Of a DNA stretch of 64,000 nucleotides, positions 49,999 to 58,130 are shown in pieces; the stretch's first letter is position 1, and each line of letters starts with the position of its first letter. The notes beneath the pieces are model-generated. The model searched no databases. It had not been told where the DNA came from and was given only the letters and a program-made list of their open reading frames with translations. The translations under genes were made by a program, and so were the position numbers. Source of the DNA: Candidatus Gastranaerophilales bacterium (lineage in GTDB: Bacteria; Cyanobacteriota; Vampirovibrionia; Gastranaerophilales; Gastranaerophilaceae); the NCBI GenBank assembly GCA_944322545.1, contig CALUPF010000047.1:1-64000 (forward strand). The letters are read 5' to 3'.

Positions 49999-50295
49999 TT
50001 ATTTTAACAAATCATCAATTCCATATTGCTTCGCGTCAGCAATAGTTTTTCCTTTTCGAGTATTGAAAAACCAGACAAATGGCATTTCAATTCCAAGTTT
50101 TTCTGAAATCTTAGATGCTTCTTTTTTCCAACCATCAAATAATAGTGTTTGTTTTACAACTACATCATATCCTGCATTTTTAAACTCTTGAATGATAGAA
50201 TCATATTCTCTAGTCTTTCCGCAGAGTTTACATGTAGTTGTATATATAAAAGCTTTATTTCTGTTTGGATTTTCTGGTCTTTGGTCTATTAGCAT
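49999..50295 (-). CDS. thioredoxin/glutaredoxin-like protein
   Basis: 98 residues with a CxxC redox-type motif after a beta strand (AFIYTTTCKLCGKT), a following helix and FVWFFNTRKGKT, consistent with a small thioredoxin fold. It may reduce a phage or host reductase. It overlaps the Cys-rich gene upstream. Confidence 0.6.
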   Translation of the reverse strand: MLIDQRPENPNRNKAFIYTTTCKLCGKTREYDSIIQEFKNAGYDVVVKQTLLFDGWKKEASKISEKLGIEMPFVWFFNTRKGKTIADAKQYGIDDLLK

Positions 50296-50467
50296 TTTTT
50301 AATTCTTCTTTAAACACTTTAGTTATTTCTTGATACATCTTTGTTTCTGGACTTTGAGCATCAATGATTTTATTATAAATGCAAGAAGTGTTTTCATATG
50401 TATGTTTACATAATCCACAAATGCATTTTAGCTTATTTTGTGATTTCTTAGATAATATTTCTTTCAT
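50255..50467 (-). CDS. small Cys-rich protein
   Basis: 70 residues with CICGLCKHTYENTSC near the N-terminus, probably binding zinc, and a basic KTRKSKQK tail. Unrecognised. It overlaps the thioredoxin-like gene by 41 bp. Confidence 0.6.
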   Translation of the reverse strand: MKEILSKKSQNKLKCICGLCKHTYENTSCIYNKIIDAQSPETKMYQEITKVFKEELKNANRPKTRKSKQK

Positions 50468-50499
50468 AATTTGAATTATATAATAAAGTATTTATAAAT

Positions 50500-51003
50500 T
50501 TAAATATCAAGTTTATCTGAAATACATCTATAACAGTCAGAATATTCAATTCCTGTATAGAGAGAAATTGTCATTGCAAAGTTCTTAAAATCATCTATAA
50601 TGATTTCTCTGACAGTTTCATAATCACAGCTCTCTAATAGTTCAAGGTCATGCTCAATAACTCTACACCAGTGCTTGATTTTGCAATGAGACCTTTTATT
50701 ATAGTTTTTTGCTAATGATTCTAATAAGTCTTGCTTCTCTCGTCTTGTTTTAGTTTCTAATTTAATCATCTCATTGATAGATTTAATCTTTTCTTTTATT
50801 GAATCGATTTCTAGAATGACTTCTGGTGATTCTTCTCCAGTTGACTTAATAGTTTCATTAACTTCTTCTTTTTCTTTCAGGTCTAATTCATAAAGCATCA
50901 ACGTTTCATAATCATGACAAACAGCAGCTTCTGAAGCACAGATGTCAAATATAAGTTCTAAAATTATTCCTCTACTAGTTTGATTCTTGTTGTAGTCTAA
51001 CAT
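50500..51003 (-). CDS. hypothetical helical protein
   Basis: 167 residues, helical with a coiled-coil centre (about 40-95) and a Cys/His-containing C-terminal third (HCKIKHWCRVIEHDLELLESC). No family is recognised. It overlaps the gene at 50975 by 29 bp. Confidence 0.62.
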   Translation of the reverse strand: MLDYNKNQTSRGIILELIFDICASEAAVCHDYETLMLYELDLKEKEEVNETIKSTGEESPEVILEIDSIKEKIKSINEMIKLETKTRREKQDLLESLAKNYNKRSHCKIKHWCRVIEHDLELLESCDYETVREIIIDDFKNFAMTISLYTGIEYSDCYRCISDKLDI

Positions 51004-51274
51004 TGTCTAAAATATTGTGAATTTTTTCTACTTGCTCTGGATATCTTTTAATAATAGTCTCATCTGAATATATCATTTGGTCAACCCATATGACTAAACA
51101 CTCATGAAAGCCTTGTTCGTCTAATTCAACATCTTCATTAGAAAAAAGATACCTGACAATTTGTTTATCAGCTTCATAAAAATTCATTTCAGTTTCTAGA
51201 ATAGAAATGACTTGTTTGTCTTTTAGACTAATCTTGTAACTTAAAGATTCTACTGGTTCATATGTTTCAATCAT
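50975..51274 (-). CDS. hypothetical protein
   Basis: 99 residues, acidic, no recognised domain (MIETYEPVESLSYKISLKDK). Part of the leftward operon starting at the 51908-51936 promoter. Confidence 0.62.
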   Translation of the reverse strand: MIETYEPVESLSYKISLKDKQVISILETEMNFYEADKQIVRYLFSNEDVELDEQGFHECLVIWVDQMIYSDETIIKRYPEQVEKIHNILDNVRLQQESN

Positions 51275-51278
51275 GTAT

Positions 51279-51587
51279 TTATTTTAACTTATTTTTGTTA
51301 ACTTCAGAACTCTCTTTCATATATTTGATGTATTCATTAAGATTTTCTTGGAGTTCTTTGTTACTTTTTGATTTCTTTACATAATATTCAAGAGTCTTAA
51401 GACAGTCATCAACACCTTCTGAATATTTCAAATGACATAGTCGATAAAGATTTCCTAATTCAAATGGTCTTAAAATTGTCTCGCCACATTTATATAAAAA
51501 GACACCATCAATTTTTGTTGATTTGAAGCCTATCTTTTCAGCAAATTCTCCATAGTCTTTAAGTGTTGGTTTAGAAATACGATTCAT
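51279..51587 (-). CDS. hypothetical protein
   Basis: 102 residues, basic and helical (MNRISKPTLKDYGEFAEKIG). It overlaps the first gene of the operon by 17 bp. Function unknown. Confidence 0.62.
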   Translation of the reverse strand: MNRISKPTLKDYGEFAEKIGFKSTKIDGVFLYKCGETILRPFELGNLYRLCHLKYSEGVDDCLKTLEYYVKKSKSNKELQENLNEYIKYMKESSEVNKNKLK

Positions 51588-51876
51588 CTAAAAGAATCTC
51601 CGAATAAATTGAGTTAACCATCTTTGATTGATGTTCTAGAAAGATTTTGTTTTTAGTCATTCCCTTAGTGTTTACTTCAAAGATATTTTCTAAATCATCT
51701 TTAGCATATTTAAGTTCAGTGTTATTGTCAACTTTTCTATCATATTCTTTGATTTTCTTGAAAATCTTTTTTGCTGATTCAAGAGATTTGTCTTTTGCAT
51801 CTTGATAATATGCATTTAGGTCACAATCATATGCAACAAATATTCTGTTTGCTAAGTATGATGTTCTATCTAACAT
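51571..51876 (-). CDS. hypothetical protein
   Basis: 101 residues (MLDRTSYLANRIFVAYDCDL), charged and helical. It is first in its operon, with the conserved GCAAAGGAGC leader after an early-type promoter. Unrecognised. Confidence 0.68.
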   Translation of the reverse strand: MLDRTSYLANRIFVAYDCDLNAYYQDAKDKSLESAKKIFKKIKEYDRKVDNNTELKYAKDDLENIFEVNTKGMTKNKIFLEHQSKMVNSIYSEILLDESYF

Positions 51877-51907
51877 TTTAGCTCCTTTGCTTTATGTTTA
51901 TATTTAT

Positions 51908-51936
51908 ATTGTATCATAAAACTATCAAAAAGTAAA
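51908..51936 (-). promoter_or_regulatory. early-type promoter
   Basis: Minus strand TTTACT (51936-51931), 17 bp, TACAAT (51913-51908). Confidence 0.8.
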
Positions 51937-51956
51937 TACTTTTTATAACTTTGTTT

Positions 51957-51985
51957 AAAAAAGGTCCTTATTGGACCTTCTTATT
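51957..51985 (-). terminator. terminator after the RHH gene
   Basis: On the minus strand AAGGTCC/GGACCTT with loop AATAA, then TTTTTAAAC. It separates the recombination operon from the next promoter. Confidence 0.82.
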
Positions 51986-52115
51986 AATCAGATTCTGTTA
52001 AATATTCATCTAGAAGCTTATTAATAATTGTAGAAACTCTAATCTTTTTGTCTTTTAATTCATTCCATAGAGATTCTTTAATGCTTATTGTAATTGTTTT
52101 TCTAGTTTTTGCCAT
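51984..52115 (-). CDS. ribbon-helix-helix DNA-binding protein
   Basis: 43 residues: MAKTRKTITISIKESLWNEL forms the beta strand and first helix, then VSTIINKLLDEYL the second helix, the Arc/CopG layout. GAAGGAA precedes the ATG at 52115. It is likely a transcriptional regulator of phage genes and the only clear repressor-like protein in the window. Confidence 0.78.
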   Translation of the reverse strand: MAKTRKTITISIKESLWNELKDKKIRVSTIINKLLDEYLTESD

Positions 52116-52130
52116 ATTCCTTCATTCTGC

Positions 52131-52709
52131 CTACCCTTCATTAATTTCTGTATTATTTATAATTTTCTCATTCTCTTTTTTCATGTCTTCTAATAATTCT
52201 CTTTTCTTATTAGAAAATAAATCTTTTAATTCTTCTTGTTGGTTTGGACGAATTGAAGAATATAATTTCTGGAGTTCTTTTACTGATTTCGCTTCATTTA
52301 CTCTAGATTTGATTTCAGATTCTTCTATAAAGCAATCATCATCTTTGTCACCGATAATTCCAAAGATTGAGAATAAAGTATATCGTCTAAAATAAGTAAT
52401 TGATGCTCCCCAGTCCTGAGGATTTGTTTCTGAACGTGGTTTTAAGATGACTGTTGATTTAACAATTTCTTCACCTGTTTCTTCATCATATACGATTGTT
52501 ACTAAACAATTCTTTCCGTCAATTATTGTCAACGGTTGAGTATAACCAACTTTTAGTTCTTCAAGAACTGGGTCAACTATATCTTTGAATTTGTTTAGAG
52601 ATACATAGTCATAACTAAATTTACCAGCTTCTGCTTTTGAGTCAACACCGAGTTTTTTGATTCTTTGATAAACTTTAAATAGTTTACTGTATTTGTTAGT
52701 CTTTTCCAT
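52131..52709 (-). CDS. ERF family single-strand annealing recombinase
   Basis: 192 residues with the ERF signature NPQDWGASITYFRRYTLFSI followed by the acidic DKDDDC. The N-terminal KFSYDYVSLNKFKDIVDPVL also fits. ERF anneals complementary single strands and pairs with the YqaJ-type exonuclease at 54026. It has an acidic/charged helical C-terminus. Confidence 0.92.
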   Translation of the reverse strand: MEKTNKYSKLFKVYQRIKKLGVDSKAEAGKFSYDYVSLNKFKDIVDPVLEELKVGYTQPLTIIDGKNCLVTIVYDEETGEEIVKSTVILKPRSETNPQDWGASITYFRRYTLFSIFGIIGDKDDDCFIEESEIKSRVNEAKSVKELQKLYSSIRPNQQEELKDLFSNKKRELLEDMKKENEKIINNTEINEG

Positions 52710-53163
52710 TTTCCTCCTTGAGAATTAAAGTTTTTGGCTTTGTCCAAACGATATATTCTTTTTCTATGTGTTCAACACCAGGGACATCATTTTTAAAGAG
52801 TTCAAATTCTTGTTTAATCTGAGAATTCATTTCTTTAACTTTTTTCTCTAGTTTGGGAAGTTCTTTAAATTCTTCAGGTAATTTTGATGGGTCTTTAATT
52901 TTGTATGAATTTCTCACTGCTAATGTGATTTTTCCTGCTGGACCTTCTGAAGTTTTTTGATTAGTCTTCTTCAAGAATTTAATTGCAGCTTTGTCAAATT
53001 CTTTTCTGAATTCTTTAAGTTCAGAATCTAGTTTTTGATATTCTTCAAAATATTTAGATGCTTGAATGAGTTTGTTAAATTCTTCATTGATTTGAACTAA
53101 TCTTTCTTCTTTTTCTTGAATAAGAAGTCCAAGACTTTGTATATCTGTATTCTTGTTCATCAT
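52696..53163 (-). CDS. coiled-coil protein (Gp157-like?)
   Basis: 155 residues. A long N-terminal coiled coil (about 10-60) is followed by GPAGKITLAVRNSYKIKDPS and a helix. Order and position next to Erf recall Gp157-like phage proteins, but I am not sure of the family. It overlaps both neighbours (ATGA). Confidence 0.6.
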   Translation of the reverse strand: MMNKNTDIQSLGLLIQEKEERLVQINEEFNKLIQASKYFEEYQKLDSELKEFRKEFDKAAIKFLKKTNQKTSEGPAGKITLAVRNSYKIKDPSKLPEEFKELPKLEKKVKEMNSQIKQEFELFKNDVPGVEHIEKEYIVWTKPKTLILKEENGKD

Positions 53164-53666
53164 AGCATTCCTAATAACTGAGAGATTTTGAGTTTTGCAG
53201 TTTCTTGTTTAATATTAGAAAGTTTAAAATCGTATTCATTTTCTCCAACAGTCACATGTAAAGTTACTGAATCAAGTTCTTTTCCTAAAATATTAGTTTC
53301 TTTTTCAACTTTAATTTCTTGTTGTTTTTCTTCTTTACTATATTTTTTAACAGTGACTTTATTGAAGTTTGGTGCAATTAATGGTGACATATTTTTCGAT
53401 GTTCCGTTAATGTATTCTTTTCGAGGAATATCTATCAAATTTCCATTCTTACGATGGTAGTTGATAAAAGAAGCTCCAGCTTGATATTGTTTTGGAATTC
53501 CTGGGTCGTATCCAGCAAACCTCATCATTTCCTGAAGTGTTGCTCCAGATTCTGGACATAGTCTTTTAATTCTTTCTAGTCGAAGCTTACCTTTTTCTTT
53601 AGGAGATAGCTCAGACTTGATAGCGTCAGATGTCTTTTTGAAAAAAGATACTTTTGATGCTTCCAT
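53160..53666 (-). CDS. hypothetical protein of the recombination operon
   Basis: 168 residues from ATG 53666 (MEASKVSFFKKTSDAIKSEL), preferred to an in-frame ATG at 53753 because AAAGGAAA precedes it and it follows the 53694-53722 promoter. It contains GATLQEMMRFAGYDPGIPKQ. No family is recognised. Confidence 0.65.
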   Translation of the reverse strand: MEASKVSFFKKTSDAIKSELSPKEKGKLRLERIKRLCPESGATLQEMMRFAGYDPGIPKQYQAGASFINYHRKNGNLIDIPRKEYINGTSKNMSPLIAPNFNKVTVKKYSKEEKQQEIKVEKETNILGKELDSVTLHVTVGENEYDFKLSNIKQETAKLKISQLLGML

Positions 53667-53693
53667 AATTTCCTTTCTTTTATTTATAAGAAA

Positions 53694-53722
53694 ATTATAT
53701 ACTTTTATAAAAGAAAAGTAAA
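53694..53722 (-). promoter_or_regulatory. early-type promoter of the Erf operon
   Basis: Minus strand TTTACT (53722-53717), 17 bp, TATAAT (53699-53694). Confidence 0.8.
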
Positions 53723-53724
53723 TA

Positions 53725-54033
53725 CTATTTTTTATTTGAATCATTAATAGCATTTAATAGGACCATATAATTGATAATGTCTCCTGTCTTTTCACGAAGC
53801 ATCTCTGTATTTGATTCAACTTTTCCAAAGACAATATCTCTCAAGCTTACTAAATGTTTGAGACAATACATAAATAATACTTGTTCCATCGGAAGACCAG
53901 ACATTTCTGAACCTTCTTTAAAATTATTTAGTGGGTCATCATTTGGAGCATATTCTTTGTTCTTTTTAATGAGAGTATTTTCACATCTTTTAAGAGTATC
54001 ATTTACTGATACATTAAATTCATCTCTATTCAT
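53725..54033 (-). CDS. DUF1599/Nmad1-like phage protein
   Basis: 102 residues. NKEYAPNDDPLNNFKEGSEM and a C-terminal REKTGDIINYMVLLNAI resemble the DUF1599 (nucleotide-modification-associated domain 1) family, which has a MazG-like helical fold. Role not established. It overlaps the exonuclease gene by 8 bp. Confidence 0.65.
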   Translation of the reverse strand: MNRDEFNVSVNDTLKRCENTLIKKNKEYAPNDDPLNNFKEGSEMSGLPMEQVLFMYCLKHLVSLRDIVFGKVESNTEMLREKTGDIINYMVLLNAINDSNKK

Positions 54034-54655
54034 TTTCTAATGCTTTCTTAAATGCTTCTTGATATTTTAGATTTGGTTTAATTTTTGTAATATAAAGAAC
54101 TTTTTCTGGGTGTCGTTTTCCATCTTCAGTAAGTCTTTCATCTAGATAATCTGGATTATACTGAACAAAATAACACCATTTTGATTCTGTCACCCATGTG
54201 TTCCACTGAATTTGCATCATAATATGTTCATCAATTTTTTCATGGCAAGATTCGTGATGTTTAAATCCAAAGCATTTGATTTCACAAATTTCTGAAATTT
54301 TTCCATCATTATCATAAATCACTCCATCTGGTGAACAACCAACGCAATCATATGCATCTGCTACAACAAAACCAACTTCATCAATCTTCAAATCATCTGG
54401 ATAATTATCTAATGTAGAAAGTTTATCTCTTAATAGATTTCTAGCAACAGGTTCTAAGTCTATTCCACGTTTTGCAGCTTTGCTTACAGGACCTGAATAT
54501 TTCATTGAATTAGTTGCGTGCTTATAAGCTTGCTGAAGAGCATATTGCTTTCCATTTTTTAAAAGATCATAGCTAATCGTCCCAGAAATATGGTCTTTCT
54601 TAATTTTGAACCAGTCATCTGAGCCTTGGTCAAATGTTAGAATTTTATAGCTCAC
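54026..54655 (-). CDS. YqaJ-like phage exonuclease (PD-(D/E)XK)
   Basis: 209 residues. GSDDWFKIKKDHISGT at the N-terminus, AAKRGIDLEPVAR, then the catalytic set VGCSPDGVI ... EICEIKCF ... MMQIQWNTW. It degrades one strand of double-stranded ends to feed the Erf annealing protein. The gene order exonuclease then annealase is a classic phage recombination module. Confidence 0.92.
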   Translation of the reverse strand: MSYKILTFDQGSDDWFKIKKDHISGTISYDLLKNGKQYALQQAYKHATNSMKYSGPVSKAAKRGIDLEPVARNLLRDKLSTLDNYPDDLKIDEVGFVVADAYDCVGCSPDGVIYDNDGKISEICEIKCFGFKHHESCHEKIDEHIMMQIQWNTWVTESKWCYFVQYNPDYLDERLTEDGKRHPEKVLYITKIKPNLKYQEAFKKALENE

Positions 54656-54884
54656 TCTTCTTCTCCAACATTTTGTTAGTTTTTTCTAACATTTCATCAC
54701 ATTCCCAATGAAAAGTATCTTCAAAAAAATATTTTTCTGACGAAGAACAAATAAAATTTGAGCGTCCATTTAGATAAATCATTGTAAAATTTCTAATTGC
54801 TTGAAAAAATCTTAAGTCTGGATTTTCGTTCAGATATTGAACAAATTGTTCTTTTGTTTTTCTATCTCTCATCTGTTCCCTCAT
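54645..54884 (-). CDS. small hypothetical protein
   Basis: 79 residues (MREQMRDRKTKEQFVQYLNE). MRDRKTKEQ four codons later is an alternative start. No recognised motif. It overlaps RusA by 23 bp and the exonuclease by 11 bp. Confidence 0.65.
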   Translation of the reverse strand: MREQMRDRKTKEQFVQYLNENPDLRFFQAIRNFTMIYLNGRSNFICSSSEKYFFEDTFHWECDEMLEKTNKMLEKKSEL

Positions 54885-55251
54885 TTACTGTTATTTCAAC
54901 TCTTGGATTTTCTCTGTCAAGTTCAGCAGAAGCATGAAATTTTCTAACAATTTTCCAATTATCATCTTTCCAGAAATTTATATCTGTTAACAGATCATTT
55001 ATTGATTCAATTTTGTTTGATATGTCACAAGGTCTCATATCTGGCATATAGAATTTATAAGATACTTCTACAGGAAAATCGATTTCTTCATTATGAAAAT
55101 CTTCCAATTGTTTTTCAGTTTGCTTGTGCCAATTAACATAAGACCTTGAAGGAAAAGAACGACCAGTTTTTCTATTAGTGACACGACTATTTTTTTTCGA
55201 TGGAATCCTGCCTGTGATAACAAAATTATACATATCTTTGAGACTCATCAA
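54862..55251 (-). CDS. RusA-like Holliday junction resolvase
   Basis: 129 residues. FVITGRIPSKKNSRVTNRKT at the N-terminus and PCDISNKIESINDLLTD ... WKDDNWKIV carry the conserved Asp residues of RusA. It resolves four-way junctions during recombination and packaging. It overlaps both neighbours. Confidence 0.92.
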   Translation of the reverse strand: MMSLKDMYNFVITGRIPSKKNSRVTNRKTGRSFPSRSYVNWHKQTEKQLEDFHNEEIDFPVEVSYKFYMPDMRPCDISNKIESINDLLTDINFWKDDNWKIVRKFHASAELDRENPRVEITVNEGTDER

Positions 55252-55699
55252 TTACTGTATTTGTTAGATTTACTAGTGATGCGATTTTTCTGACTGCTAT
55301 AAAGTTTCTCTCTAAACGATTAAACAGAGTTTGTTCTTCTTTAAGAGCTTTTTTAGCTTTCAAAACATCATCTTGAGCTTTTTGAACTTCTTCTTGACAA
55401 TTAACCCAAGCTGTTCTGTCACCTTCTGATAAAAGTTCTTTAGATTGTTTTTTAGCAATAGATAATAATTTATAATGAGATTCTACTCGTTTACATCTTG
55501 ATTGAGCTTCATCAAAAATCATTTCTAGAGCTACAATTTTTGACTCAATTTCTTCCATTTTATATGGTAATGATGTGAGCAATTTTTCTGTTTGTTCAAT
55601 CGACAGCTTTGGAAGAAAATCAATATTTTTTAAGAGAACTTCTATAGGAACTGTAAGTTTTTCTTCTTCAACAGTTTGTAGTCGTTCATCAATATCCAT
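55226..55699 (-). CDS. coiled-coil protein
   Basis: 157 residues, helical throughout with heptad-like stretches (about 40-80 and 95-135). No family is recognised. It lies between SSB and RusA in one operon, so a recombination accessory role is possible. Confidence 0.65.
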   Translation of the reverse strand: MDIDERLQTVEEEKLTVPIEVLLKNIDFLPKLSIEQTEKLLTSLPYKMEEIESKIVALEMIFDEAQSRCKRVESHYKLLSIAKKQSKELLSEGDRTAWVNCQEEVQKAQDDVLKAKKALKEEQTLFNRLERNFIAVRKIASLVNLTNTVIDESQRYV

Positions 55700-55701
55700 A
55701 A

Positions 55702-56082
55702 TTAAAATGCGAGATTACTTAAGTCAATTTCACCATCAGGAATATCATCTGGAACTACTTCTTGAGACTCAGAGTTTTGAGCAAACTTATTTAGATAAAA
55801 TGAAAAGCTCTTAATTTGAAGAGTTGTAATTTTCTTTCCGTCTTTCTCGTAAGAGTTATTTTCAATCGAACCTTCAATAGTAATGCTTGCACCTTTTTTG
55901 ATTACTTTTTCAGCAGACTGAACATTCTTTTCACCAATTAACACTACATTGTAGAAATGAGCAACTTCTTCTGTTCCGTTCCAAATGTTTTGAGCAATTG
56001 AAACTACGCCTAGTTTATCAGTTTTCTTTTCAAAATCTCTAACTACATTTCCTGTTAGAAAGACTTTATTTAATGTTGGCAT
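55702..56082 (-). CDS. ssb: single-stranded DNA-binding protein
   Basis: 126 residues. OB fold: MPTLNKVFLTGNVVRDFEKK, HFYNVVLIGE, ASITIEGSIENNSYEKDGKK. A short linker leads to an acidic C-terminal tail DGEIDLSNLAF that replaces the usual bacterial DDDIPF. A related tail (D/E-I/L-D-x-T-N-V) ends the proteins at 56138 and 57432. It is transcribed from the 56105 promoter with AAGGAGG. Confidence 0.93.
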   Translation of the reverse strand: MPTLNKVFLTGNVVRDFEKKTDKLGVVSIAQNIWNGTEEVAHFYNVVLIGEKNVQSAEKVIKKGASITIEGSIENNSYEKDGKKITTLQIKSFSFYLNKFAQNSESQEVVPDDIPDGEIDLSNLAF

Positions 56083-56104
56083 CTTACCTCCTTATTTTAT
56101 ATAA

Positions 56105-56133
56105 ATTTTATCAAACAATCTTTAAATAGTAAA
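56105..56133 (-). promoter_or_regulatory. early-type promoter of the ssb operon
   Basis: Minus strand TTTACT (56133-56128), 17 bp, TAAAAT (56110-56105). Confidence 0.78.
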
Positions 56134-56137
56134 TACT

Positions 56138-56572
56138 TTATACACTTTCTACATTTGTCATGTCAATGTCTTCATCATCATCTTCTTCATTTTTTCTTAT
56201 AGTTTTAATCCTGAATGATTTAAGATTTTCTATTTCTGAAATTCTAGATTTGATTATCGGAAGAAGAGTTTCAAAATCATTTTCTAATCTTTTTGAATTG
56301 TAGTTAATTAAAATATAGTTTTTTGTTGTAATTTCATTAAGAACATCTTTTTGAAAGCTTTTCTTAATATAGATAATCATTTTGTTTTCACGTTCACAGA
56401 ATTTAACAAATGATTTAATTCTATTTTCATCTTTAATGAGAATGATGTGGTCTAATTCAGTATTCTTTAAAAAATTAAAATCACAATTTCTATTTACAAA
56501 AATCATATAATCTGACTTATATGAGTCATAAATTGCACCATTTGAATCAATCCACTTTTTAGAGTTCATCAT
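56138..56572 (-). CDS. replication-operon protein with acidic C-terminal tail
   Basis: 144 residues, no recognised domain. The C-terminus EEDDDEDIDMTNVESV is acidic and shares the D-x-D-x-T/S-N-V/L pattern of the SSB and 57432 tails. It overlaps the DnaB-like gene by 14 bp. Confidence 0.65.
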   Translation of the reverse strand: MMNSKKWIDSNGAIYDSYKSDYMIFVNRNCDFNFLKNTELDHIILIKDENRIKSFVKFCERENKMIIYIKKSFQKDVLNEITTKNYILINYNSKRLENDFETLLPIIKSRISEIENLKSFRIKTIRKNEEDDDEDIDMTNVESV

Positions 56573-57371
56573 TTATCACTTTCTGTTCATCAATTCCGTC
56601 ATCATACATTAATCTGAAATTGACAAATTTAATTGGTATTTCTTCAAAATATGGTTTTGTATAACGTGATTTTTCTTGTCTTAGACAAAGATTTTTTTGC
56701 TCATTTCTGTAGATTGCTATTGCTTTTGTTGCAACTTGTGGAATTGAGTTTGAACCAGTTGTAGAATCAAGAGACATATCTGCACCTTTTTTAACGTGAG
56801 AAATTAATACAATTGTCTTCTTATATTTTTTAACAATCTTGTTTATCTCTTGAACAAAAGTTCTTTGTCTTATCCATTCATTATCTTGAGAACCACTTGC
56901 AGTAGCTTCAAACAAAAATTGAATATGGTCAAGAATAATAATGTCAACATTAAAATTTTCATATAAATCGTTAATAAGTTCCAGAGCCTCTTCTTGGGTA
57001 AATTGAACGCTTATATTGTCTCCAGAAATCAATATATGAGGTGCAACATCTATTTCTTTTTGAGGAATAATTTTTCTTAATCTGATAAGAGATTCTTCTG
57101 GGTCGTCTTCCAAAAGAATATGTGCAAATTTCTTATGTTCTCTTATTGCAGATGCTATAACATTAAGTGAGAATAATGATTTACCAACACCAGATGCACC
57201 ATATATCAATATAATGTTTGTTGCATTAGGTTTAGATAATCCTCCGCAGAAGATTTCATTTAATTTATCATCAAAGAATTTATATTCAGGAGTTATTCCA
57301 AATTGAGATTCATTGTCATCTGCTTTGGCTGTATAGTTATAATAACCATCAATCTTCTTGCCAAGCTTCAT
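56559..57371 (-). CDS. DnaB/RecA-like replicative helicase ATPase
   Basis: 270 residues. Walker A GASGVGKS (about 57-64), Walker B ILDHIQFLFE, then VLISHVKKGADM, in the order of DnaB C-terminal or RadA-like ATPases. There is no N-terminal primase-interaction domain, so it is a minimal helicase or helicase loader. AAAGGAGG follows the 57401-57429 promoter. Confidence 0.85.
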   Translation of the reverse strand: MKLGKKIDGYYNYTAKADDNESQFGITPEYKFFDDKLNEIFCGGLSKPNATNIILIYGASGVGKSLFSLNVIASAIREHKKFAHILLEDDPEESLIRLRKIIPQKEIDVAPHILISGDNISVQFTQEEALELINDLYENFNVDIIILDHIQFLFEATASGSQDNEWIRQRTFVQEINKIVKKYKKTIVLISHVKKGADMSLDSTTGSNSIPQVATKAIAIYRNEQKNLCLRQEKSRYTKPYFEEIPIKFVNFRLMYDDGIDEQKVINDEL

Positions 57372-57400
57372 TTGGCTTTAACCTCCTTTTTATAATGTTT

Positions 57401-57429
57401 ATTTTAATCTTTTTATTTTGAAAAGTAAA
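57401..57429 (-). promoter_or_regulatory. early-type promoter of the helicase gene
   Basis: Minus strand TTTACT (57429-57424), 17 bp, TAAAAT (57406-57401). Confidence 0.78.
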
Positions 57430-57431
57430 TA

Positions 57432-58043
57432 TTATTTCGTAATCTTAAAGACGTTTGTCGTATCAAGTTCTTCGTCTTCATCATCTTCATATTCTTCAAT
57501 TGTAATATCTTTTGGAGAAAAATTTGTAAACTCAAATTCATTCTTTGGTTTTTCTTGTTTTCTTAATGGTTTGAGAACTCTTACAATTTGTTCATAGTTT
57601 TCAAATAATGCTTTATCAGATTTGATAATTGGAGCAAATTTGATTTGACGATATTCTTGTAATGAGAAGCTGTTAACTAAGTCAAGATATGAATTCAATT
57701 TATTTCTGCTAAATAATGGCTTTTGAATGTCATCACCTTCTAATAAGAGTATTACTCTTTTGCCTAGTTCTTTTCTATTAATGAATTGAACATTATGTTT
57801 ATTTAGTATGTCAAAAATCTTTTTAGTGATTTCTGGATAATTGTCTAAGATATATTTAAATGGTTTGTCGATAATATGATTTGATTCAAGTTTTTGTTTA
57901 AGTTTAAGTTTATCGTTTTCAAGCTTATCAATCTTTTCTTGATATTTAATTTTTTGTGTTTTAAGTTTTTCTCTTAATTTAAGATTTTTCTCTTCAAGAG
58001 ATTGAATCTTTGCTTTTAGCTTTTTATACTTCTCATCTTCCAT
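57432..58043 (-). CDS. coiled-coil replication-region protein with acidic tail
   Basis: 203 residues. An N-terminal coiled coil (about 1-52) is followed by a globular middle and an acidic tail EDDEDEELDTTNVFKITK. It is the first leftward gene next to the divergent structured region, so it may be a replication initiator or origin-binding accessory; that is inference from position. No family is recognised. Confidence 0.65.
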   Translation of the reverse strand: MEDEKYKKLKAKIQSLEEKNLKLREKLKTQKIKYQEKIDKLENDKLKLKQKLESNHIIDKPFKYILDNYPEITKKIFDILNKHNVQFINRKELGKRVILLLEGDDIQKPLFSRNKLNSYLDLVNSFSLQEYRQIKFAPIIKSDKALFENYEQIVRVLKPLRKQEKPKNEFEFTNFSPKDITIEEYEDDEDEELDTTNVFKITK

Positions 58044-58054
58044 AATTAGTATTT

Positions 58055-58083
58055 ATTTTAACATCTTTTTAGAAAACTGTAAA
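58055..58083 (-). promoter_or_regulatory. early-type promoter of leftmost replication gene
   Basis: Minus strand TTTACA (58083-58078), 17 bp, TAAAAT (58060-58055). Confidence 0.75.
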
Positions 58084-58130
58084 TTGTTACAACATATTTA
58101 TTACAGAAAACGAATATGATATAATAAAAA

